NCBI GenBank assembly: GCA_017520365.1
Contig: JAFXFQ010000179.1
Coordinates: forward strand, 1-8,313
Origin: Clostridia bacterium
GTDB lineage: Bacteria; Bacillota; Clostridia; Oscillospirales; CAG-272
Reading direction: 5' to 3'
DNA length: 8,313 nt
Under the pieces are notes generated by a model that ran no database searches, was not told the origin of the DNA, and saw only the letters and a list, made by a program, of their open reading frames with translations. Made by a program: the position numbers and the translations under genes. Below, piece after piece: positions 1-4,955 of the stretch. How positions within the stretch are numbered: the stretch's first letter is position 1; every line of letters starts with the position of its first letter.

Positions 1-139
1 CCTGCTTTTTTCGACAGAAATAATATGAGACGGGCAATAGCGGTGTGTTTTTTTGCTTGTCAGACTACCGATTGGTCCAAGTGCAAATATCACTGCCGCC
101 TTGGCGGCTATACTTCGATTTTTGGAATTATTTCGTGTT

Positions 140-150
140 TACGAATCGTA
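140..150. promoter_or_regulatory. Candidate operator palindrome upstream of the CDF operon
   Basis: TACGAATCGTA is a perfect 11-base odd palindrome that ends directly before the -35 hexamer at 151. It overlaps a second inverted pair, TTCGT (132-136) and ACGAA (141-145), so three related half-sites lie within 19 bases. The position suits a repressor or activator site, but I do not recognise the motif. It does not resemble the MntR or DtxR boxes I know. Confidence 0.3.
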
Positions 151-179
151 TTGACGGATGTTATAATTAATGATATAAT
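151..179 (+). promoter_or_regulatory. Sigma-A type promoter of the CDF operon
   Basis: TTGACG (151-156) and TATAAT (174-179) are separated by 17 bases, close to the vegetative consensus. A second, overlapping -10 with an extended TG motif (TGTTATAAT, 159-167) could pair with a weak -35 (TTACGA, 139-144). The predicted transcript starts near 186, giving a leader of about 50 nt before the ATG at 236. Confidence 0.75.
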
Positions 180-203
180 ATAGTGATTAAGCAATAAGCT
201 ATT

Positions 204-222
204 AGCCTCCGTCGAGGGGGCT
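204..222 (+). promoter_or_regulatory. Leader hairpin next to the CDF ribosome binding site
   Basis: AGCCTCC (204-210) can pair with GGGGGCT (216-222) around a 5-base loop, with one G-U pair. The ribosome binding site AAGGAG (225-230) starts two bases after the stem, 5 bases before the ATG. The CTCC of the left arm could instead pair with the GGAG of the ribosome site, so a translational switch is conceivable. There is no T-run, so it is not a terminator. Confidence 0.3.
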
Positions 223-235
223 GTAAGGAGTATAA

Positions 236-1402
236 ATGGAAGCAATTACGGAAAAGCAACGCCTTCGCGCAGGCAAGGTGGCGGGTATCGTCGGGATATC
301 CGCAAACATCCTTCTCTTCATAATAAAGATAACCCTCGGCATACTTATGGGCAGTATCTCCGTGGTGGCTGATGCCATCAACAATCTCAGCGATGCGGGC
401 AGCTCCGTATTCGTTCTTGTAGGCTATCATCTTTCCGGTAAGCCTGCCGACAAGGAGCATCCCTTCGGCCATGCAAGGATGGAATATCTTTGCGGCCTTT
501 TCATCTCTGTCATTATTACAGTTCTCGGCGTTGAGATACTCCGTGACAGTGCTGAGAAATTCTTCACAGGCGGCAGTGTTGCCACCTTCTCAAATACGGC
601 TGTCATTCTGATGGCCTCTACGATGCTTGGAAAGGCGGCTCTGGCTGTCTACTATTTTGCAGTATCCAAAAAGACCTCCAGCGACGTGCTGAAGGCCACT
701 GCCTTTGACAGTCTTGGTGACGTTTTTGCAACCGGTGCCGTTGTTCTCGGCATGGTGCTTACCCCTGTGACGGGCAAGTACACCGATGCGATCCTCGGTG
801 CGGCAATTGCCGTCTATATCATCGTTCTCGGCATAAAGCTTATCCGTGAGGCATCCGATACCCTTTTGGGAAAGGCTCCCGACAGAGACGTTATCAGATC
901 CATCGTTGAGCGCATTCGCTCCTACGAGGGTGTTCTCGGTATTCACGATCTGGTGATCCACAGCTACGGTCAGGGTAAGGTTTTCGCCACCGTTCACGTA
1001 GAGGTGGATGCCGAGGGGGATATTATGCTTTCCCACGACCTTTGCGACAATATTGAAAACGACTTCAGAAACGAGGGCAAGGTGGATCTTGTCATTCACA
1101 TGGACCCCGTTCAGACCGCAGACCCCCGTGTCAACGAGGTGAGGGGGCAGGTGGCCGAGATCATCAACCACATCTGTGCGGAGCAGGGTTCTCCCGCCTC
1201 CATGCACGATTTCCGCGCCGTTTTCGGCATCACCCACTCGAATCTTATTTTCGATGTTGCCATAACGGATGAATTTCCGATGACAGACAAGGAGCTTTGC
1301 GAAAGGATCGATGAGGATATCAAAAAGCTCAGCTCTGTTTACAACACGGTCATCACCGTTGACCGTGACTATACCTCAAACAGATTCGGACATAAGGTTT
1401 AG
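236..1402 (+). CDS. Cation diffusion facilitator (CDF) transporter, probable Mn2+ exporter
   Basis: This 388-residue inner-membrane transporter of the CDF family exports divalent metal in exchange for protons. Six helices fall at roughly 15-38, 40-65, 85-105, 120-143, 155-178 and 183-205, with the family signature HPFGHARMEY at 75-84 after helix 2. By alignment from memory with YiiP, the transport-site positions are N49 and D53 in helix 2 and D158 and D162 in helix 5. This Asn-Asp-Asp-Asp set is the one reported for streptococcal manganese exporter MntE, whereas zinc exporters carry His/Asp sets. The usual cytoplasmic domain (about 206-290) is followed by a second similar unit (about 322-380), so the protein is some 90 residues longer than YiiP. 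The start is fixed by AAGGAG at 225-230. It is the first gene of a plus-strand operon; the next gene begins 21 nt after its stop. Family is secure; metal choice is inferred. Confidence 0.93.
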   Translation: MEAITEKQRLRAGKVAGIVGISANILLFIIKITLGILMGSISVVADAINNLSDAGSSVFVLVGYHLSGKPADKEHPFGHARMEYLCGLFISVIITVLGVEILRDSAEKFFTGGSVATFSNTAVILMASTMLGKAALAVYYFAVSKKTSSDVLKATAFDSLGDVFATGAVVLGMVLTPVTGKYTDAILGAAIAVYIIVLGIKLIREASDTLLGKAPDRDVIRSIVERIRSYEGVLGIHDLVIHSYGQGKVFATVHVEVDAEGDIMLSHDLCDNIENDFRNEGKVDLVIHMDPVQTADPRVNEVRGQVAEIINHICAEQGSPASMHDFRAVFGITHSNLIFDVAITDEFPMTDKELCERIDEDIKKLSSVYNTVITVDRDYTSNRFGHKV

Positions 1403-1423
1403 TTTTAAAAAGGAGGACCGCCG

Positions 1424-4162
1424 ATGAAAAGAATAATATCCCTTGCGATCATATTCGTTATGCTGTCGGCGTTTTCGCCTATCCGCCCCAGTGCCGCCGA
1501 GGATATCCGTGAGCCTGCTCCCACCGTTTACAAAGAGCTTGAAATACTGGACACACGCTTCTGGTCTGCAGACGGCGGAACGGTGTCTTTGGGAAGTGAA
1601 GAGGAGGGTGGACTCACCTTCTCCTTTGACTCAAGCGATGAGGGAATCGTATCCTTTTGCGGACGCTTTCGACCTGAGGTGCTTTCTGACTTCACGGAGC
1701 TTGCCTTTGATATGGAATCCTCCGGCCGGGTGGCCGAGTACGTGATCACCTTCAGTACAAGGCAGGAAAAGAGTAGTGTGAAGCACACACCCACAGGAGA
1801 AGAGTCAAGCTTTTTTGTCCGCCTTCCCGATGAGGTGAAGGATGGGCTTTACTCCATCAGGGTAGATGCAAAATGCGAGAGCGGTGCTCCGGTTGAGATA
1901 AGGCTTCGCTCCATTATCGCCGACACGGCATACAGCTATGCTCTCCCCGAAATGCTTAATGCCTATTCCGTTCATTCGGAAAACGAGCTGACTATCTTTG
2001 AGGACGGTATTTTCATCCGCCCCGAAAACAACCGCTGCAGCATCACCTTCAACGCTGTAAAGAGCTTTGAGAGCACAGACCGCGTTTTATCCTGGTTTAC
2101 CTTCAGTGGTGCCGACACGGGAACTATCCGGGCAAAGGTGGAGGATGAGATGAAAAACAGCTCGGTGCTTTCATCTCAGACGATCAACCAAAGCGGAAAG
2201 TACTCATTTTTATCGGACGGCGCCTTTAAGACCTTCACCGTATATTTTGAGAGCATCCCCGACGGGGTGACGATAACAGTACACCGTGCAGGCGTCATTA
2301 AGCTTGGTGAGAAGGAGACCTCCTGCGGTAACGTTTCCTCCTGCAGGTGGGACGGCAAGAGGATAGTGATATCCGGTACCGTTTCCAATGAAGCCTCCGT
2401 GCAGTACAGCGGCTCAAAGCTGTTGGTGTACACTATTCCCGTTTCGGAGGCAGACAGCTTTGATCTTTCTGACTATTCTCCCGCCCACACTCAGGGCTTT
2501 TCCACAAAGTTCAAGCTATCCTTCGTTCCCGAAAGGGATCACTGCGAGTATTTCTACAAGGTGGTCCTTGACACAGAGGACGGTCTTATGCCCATCGACA
2601 CCCTGACCGCCCCCTCAAGCGGTACGCTTGCGCCTGTTGCGGCCTCTGCTTCATCCGCCATTCACGGTGCCGATGCCGCAGATGTGTTTGACGCCAATTT
2701 TTCAAACGTTATTCTGGACGTGGCCATAGGCGGCCTGTGCGAGGAGGAGTATATCTACCCTGCACAGCGATATATGTATTCGGGAAAGGAATACTATTTC
2801 AATTCGGACGTGCTGACACAGCTTGACAGCAGCATCCGCTTCTTCGATTCTGCCTTAACAGGCGTCTATCTTCGCCTTTTTTCCGATACAGACGGTAGAG
2901 CGTTTGATTATTCCGCCGATGATACGGATGGCCTTTCTGTCCTGCTTGCCACCGTCAGCTTTCTTGCCGAAAGATATCCCAATCTTCACGGCTTTATTAT
3001 GGGCAGTGCGGTCAACAGCGACGGGATCATGCTCCCCGAATACATACAGTCAAAGGCAAGGCTTATATGCGCCTTTACCGAGGCTGTGAAAAGCACCGTT
3101 GCCGATGCACGTGCAGTGGTGCCTTACGCAAGCGATGCGGACAAGGACCCCTTCTTGTGCGCTTCAATGATCAGCTACTATCTTTCATATTACAAGTGCG
3201 GCCCCATAGTTACCATGTATGAGACGAGTGCGGAGGAGTCTGCCATTGCTCCGGGAATGGCACGGCTTTTCGGAATACCCGTATCATTTGCCGCACAGAG
3301 CGATGGTAACGCCGTTTTCTGGAGGGCGCCGGCAGACAGCTCGCCTGAAGGGCTCGCAGACTATTATAGAGAGCTTTGCGTTTCAGGTGCGGCGGCGGGT
3401 ATGCATTTTACCGCTGTTTCTGTTGCGGATACGGACAGGAGCGATGATCTTTACAGCCGTCTGAAGGAAATGCTGAACGGCGAAAATGTTATCCCCACGA
3501 GGACGTACGGATACAGTGCCTCCACCGGTGACAGAGATTTCAAGGGTACATACGGAATATGGGATTTCACAGAGGCATACGATACCTTCGGCTGGGTCTC
3601 CGGCGGTAGCTTTAACACACCCTTCACTGCAAGCGGTATTTCGGGAGACAGAGTTATCAGAGCTGAGAGGGCAGAGTCTCTCGGCGGCTCGGGTATTCTT
3701 ATTTGCCGAACCGAGCCCTCTCTTGATCTCTCAGGGCTTTCTGCAAGAGTCACCCTGACGGTAAGCTCAGAAACGCAGGCGTCGACCCGTGTTTGTGTGG
3801 TATTCTCAGGGGGAGACACGAGGGCAGAGTTTACGGCAACTGTTCCCTGCAACGAAAGGGTGTCGCTCCTTTGCGACCTTTCAGCCTATGAGGGTGCCAA
3901 AAAGACAGACTATGCGGCCGTTGTGGTAGACGGTGCCACAGATGCGGCGGCAGAGCTTTCAAAAATTGAGCTTTGCTCCGACACTCTGGACAGCGAGGCA
4001 CTGAAGGCAAGGTTCACCACCGCAGGGGATCACACCTACGACCCTCTTCTTTATGCCACGGTGATTATTGTGGCTGCGGTGACCGTCATTGTGTTTGCAG
4101 CCCTTCTGAAAAGGCAGAAAAGAGCAAAGAGGATAGCCGCCCGGGAGGATCGTGATGAATAA
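1424..4162 (+). CDS. Secreted, C-terminally membrane-anchored DUF5722-like protein
   Basis: The 912-residue protein starts after a strong AAAGGAGG site (1409-1416, 7-base spacing). A signal peptide (1-25, cleavage likely after SAA) and one helix at 875-895 followed by a Lys/Arg-rich tail indicate an extracellular protein anchored at its C-terminus. Between them are beta-rich, carbohydrate-binding-like regions (about 30-170 and 180-400), a central region (about 414-660) whose pattern recalls DUF5722, a glycosidase-like barrel family, and another beta-rich region (about 709-865). The DUF5722 match rests on HGADAADVFDANFSNVILDV, the GKEYYFN stretch and the FLAERYPNLHGFIMGSAVNS block. In relatives I recall, that block reads G-N-E-(V/I)-N. 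Here S528-A529 replace the Asn-Glu pair, so the enzyme site may be lost. It sits in an operon between a metal exporter and a small membrane protein. Function is unknown; surface glycan binding or processing is an inference. Confidence 0.85.
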   Translation: MKRIISLAIIFVMLSAFSPIRPSAAEDIREPAPTVYKELEILDTRFWSADGGTVSLGSEEEGGLTFSFDSSDEGIVSFCGRFRPEVLSDFTELAFDMESSGRVAEYVITFSTRQEKSSVKHTPTGEESSFFVRLPDEVKDGLYSIRVDAKCESGAPVEIRLRSIIADTAYSYALPEMLNAYSVHSENELTIFEDGIFIRPENNRCSITFNAVKSFESTDRVLSWFTFSGADTGTIRAKVEDEMKNSSVLSSQTINQSGKYSFLSDGAFKTFTVYFESIPDGVTITVHRAGVIKLGEKETSCGNVSSCRWDGKRIVISGTVSNEASVQYSGSKLLVYTIPVSEADSFDLSDYSPAHTQGFSTKFKLSFVPERDHCEYFYKVVLDTEDGLMPIDTLTAPSSGTLAPVAASASSAIHGADAADVFDANFSNVILDVAIGGLCEEEYIYPAQRYMYSGKEYYFNSDVLTQLDSSIRFFDSALTGVYLRLFSDTDGRAFDYSADDTDGLSVLLATVSFLAERYPNLHGFIMGSAVNSDGIMLPEYIQSKARLICAFTEAVKSTVADARAVVPYASDADKDPFLCASMISYYLSYYKCGPIVTMYETSAEESAIAPGMARLFGIPVSFAAQSDGNAVFWRAPADSSPEGLADYYRELCVSGAAAGMHFTAVSVADTDRSDDLYSRLKEMLNGENVIPTRTYGYSASTGDRDFKGTYGIWDFTEAYDTFGWVSGGSFNTPFTASGISGDRVIRAERAESLGGSGILICRTEPSLDLSGLSARVTLTVSSETQASTRVCVVFSGGDTRAEFTATVPCNERVSLLCDLSAYEGAKKTDYAAVVVDGATDAAAELSKIELCSDTLDSEALKARFTTAGDHTYDPLLYATVIIVAAVTVIVFAALLKRQKRAKRIAAREDRDE

Positions 4163-4415
4163 GGAAAAGCTTCTCAGCATTACATTTGCCGCTCTTATCA
4201 TAGTAGCAGGCCTTGTATATCTTTATGGAGACGTCATATCGGCTCCTGTGGTGTTGGGTATTTGCGCTGTAGCGATCCTCGGTATGGGTGCCGCAAGCCT
4301 TATGGAGATACGCCGCAAAGGTGAGAGGGGATTCGTTTCATATCTCCCCGCCATATGCTTTTTCGTTCTCGGTTGCTGCGTTGCCGCACTTTGCGTATAT
4401 TTGGTTTTAAAATGA
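4155..4415 (+). CDS. Small three-helix membrane protein, unknown function
   Basis: The 86-residue protein overlaps the end of the preceding gene by 8 nt, which suggests translational coupling. GGAGG at 4144-4148 lies 6 nt before this ATG and only 3 nt before an in-frame GTG at 4152, so I prefer the ATG. It is almost wholly hydrophobic: helices at about 6-24, 30-50 and 62-84. A basic loop (RRKGER, 53-58) between helices 2 and 3 places that loop in the cytoplasm by the positive-inside rule. I do not recognise a family. Overlap and operon position suggest it works with the anchored DUF5722-like protein or the CDF exporter, but nothing in the sequence shows how. Confidence 0.75.
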   Translation: MNKEKLLSITFAALIIVAGLVYLYGDVISAPVVLGICAVAILGMGAASLMEIRRKGERGFVSYLPAICFFVLGCCVAALCVYLVLK

Positions 4416-4465
4416 GAAAAAACGACCACCCACCGTGCAGATGCTTGTATTACGTAAAATCGTAG

Positions 4466-4521
4466 TTTGAAGGTGATACTACGCAGAAACTTTTTTGAGA
4501 AAAAGTTTCCGCACCTTCAAA
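4466..4521 (+). repeat. Two-tier hairpin at the left end of the repeat
   Basis: The outer stem TTTGAAGGTG (4466-4475) pairs with CACCTTCAAA (4512-4521), 10 base pairs without mismatch. The inner stem GAAACTTTTT (4486-4495) pairs with AAAAAGTTTC (4500-4509) around the loop TGAG. Lying 50-100 nt after the stop at 4415, it is the first strong structure met by the plus-strand operon transcript. It could act as its terminator, although no clean T-run follows. Confidence 0.6.
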
Positions 4522-4624
4522 AAACTTTAAGAAGTTTTTTAAAAGTTTTCGTCTAACTTCCTAAAACGTAGTTTGAGCAGGAGGGGACGTTTCTTCTTTG
4601 AAGGAAAGCCCGTAGGGCTTTAAG

Positions 4625-4663
4625 GTCTTTGAATAAGAGAGTAAAGCTCTCTTATTCAAAGAC
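4625..4663. repeat. 17-bp perfect hairpin in the centre of the repeat
   Basis: GTCTTTGAATAAGAGAG (4625-4641) is exactly complementary to CTCTCTTATTCAAAGAC (4647-4663) with a 5-base loop (TAAAG). A G-U and an A-U pair can extend the stem outward. No T-run follows directly, so the stem looks like part of the repeat rather than a simple terminator. Its right arm shares two bases (4662-4663) with the arm 4662-4678 that can pair with 4519-4535. Confidence 0.75.
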
Positions 4664-4751
4664 TTCTTAAAGTTTTTTGCGGAGCTTTTTTTCAAAAAAG
4701 CGACCGTATCTCCTATCCTTCAAACTCTGATTTGCCGCTTTGTATATTTAA

Positions 4752-4779
4752 AAATGCCGTTGCTTTCGCAACGGCATTT
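4752..4779 (-). terminator. Terminator of the sulfatase operon
   Basis: AAATGCCGTTGC (4752-4763) and GCAACGGCATTT (4768-4779) form a perfect 12-base-pair stem. Read on the minus strand the loop is GAAA, a stable GNRA tetraloop, and the stem begins 2 nt after the stop of the 56-residue gene at 4782. The minus-strand tail is T/A-rich (TTTTTAAATATA, counting the last stem bases). The plus-strand side is also T-rich, so it may stop transcription in both directions. Confidence 0.8.
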
Positions 4780-4781
4780 CA

Positions 4782-4952
4782 TTATATTATTTCATATTCA
4801 AAGCACTCGTAATGAAGACGTGTACCCACGTCGCATCCTGCGGGAAGCAGTGCGAGGGCAATAAACACATCCTCCTTGCATTCTCCGCTTTCATCGCGAA
4901 GATATGCATATTCGCCTTCGATCCTTACCACTATATAATCCTTGACAGGCAT
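4782..4952 (-). CDS. 56-residue DUF3006-like small protein
   Basis: This short gene reads MPVKDYIVVRIEGEYAYLRD at its start, then an acidic Cys-containing stretch, ALALLPAG near residues 32-39, and an aromatic/acidic end (EYEII). The order 'I(V/D)RIEG(D/E)YA ... LLP.G ... G' is the pattern I associate with DUF3006 proteins, small cytosolic beta-rich proteins of unknown role. The match is from memory and the family is short, so the assignment is tentative. The ATG lies 3 nt after the sulfatase stop. Its ribosome site AAGGA (4964-4960 on this strand, 7-nt spacing) is built from the sulfatase's last codons, AAG GAA TAA. That arrangement argues for translational coupling, and the hairpin terminator 2 nt after its stop supports a real gene at the operon end. 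Confidence 0.7.
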   Translation of the reverse strand: MPVKDYIVVRIEGEYAYLRDESGECKEDVFIALALLPAGCDVGTRLHYECFEYEII

Positions 4953-4955
4953 AGC

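Larger units (their letters stand above)
4461..4726. repeat. Composite palindromic intergenic repeat (MITE-like mosaic)
   Basis: This covers most of the 366-base gene-free stretch between the two convergent operons. It is bounded by a 10-base inverted pair, AGTTTGAAGG (4464-4473) and CCTTCAAACT (4717-4726). Inside are five hairpins (4466-4521, 4519-4540, 4605-4621, 4625-4663, 4684-4701), a 17-base perfect long-range inverted pair (4519-4535 with 4662-4678), and a direct repeat CGTAGTTTGA (4461-4470 and 4567-4576). TTTGAAGG or its complement appears four times. No open reading frame and no clear target-site duplication are visible. Repeats of this look are scattered between genes in gut Clostridia as I recall them, so it is probably one copy of a dispersed family. 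It may also terminate transcription from either side. Confidence 0.7.

Noticed and set aside
95..125. GCCGCC-TT-GGCGGC hairpin followed by GATTTTT, a possible terminator of a gene upstream of the window
   Set aside because: The stem is only 5-6 base pairs with a tiny loop, and the T-run starts about 9 bases after it. No upstream gene is visible, so it is too weak to call.
186..235. Mn2+ riboswitch (yybP-ykoY type) before the CDF gene
   Set aside because: The predicted leader is only about 50 nt and I do not see the conserved loops of that class. Only a simple hairpin is present.
167..472. Minus-strand open frame of 101 codons over the CDF promoter and gene start
   Set aside because: It lies opposite the signature region of the CDF gene, and its sequence shows no protein-like pattern.
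590..1237. Minus-strand open frame of 215 codons inside the CDF gene
   Set aside because: It is a shadow frame opposite a gene with a clear family match, has no recognisable domain and no convincing ribosome site.
3451..3852. Minus-strand open frame of 133 codons inside the DUF5722-like gene
   Set aside because: It is an antisense shadow of a continuous secreted-protein gene with no sign of a domain.
4152..4154. GTG start for the 86-residue membrane protein
   Set aside because: It would leave only 3 nt after GGAGG. The ATG at 4155 has better spacing and is a stronger start codon.
4416..4781. CRISPR array in the repeat-rich intergenic stretch
   Set aside because: The repeats are inverted and irregular in spacing, with no set of equal direct repeats and spacers and no cas gene nearby.
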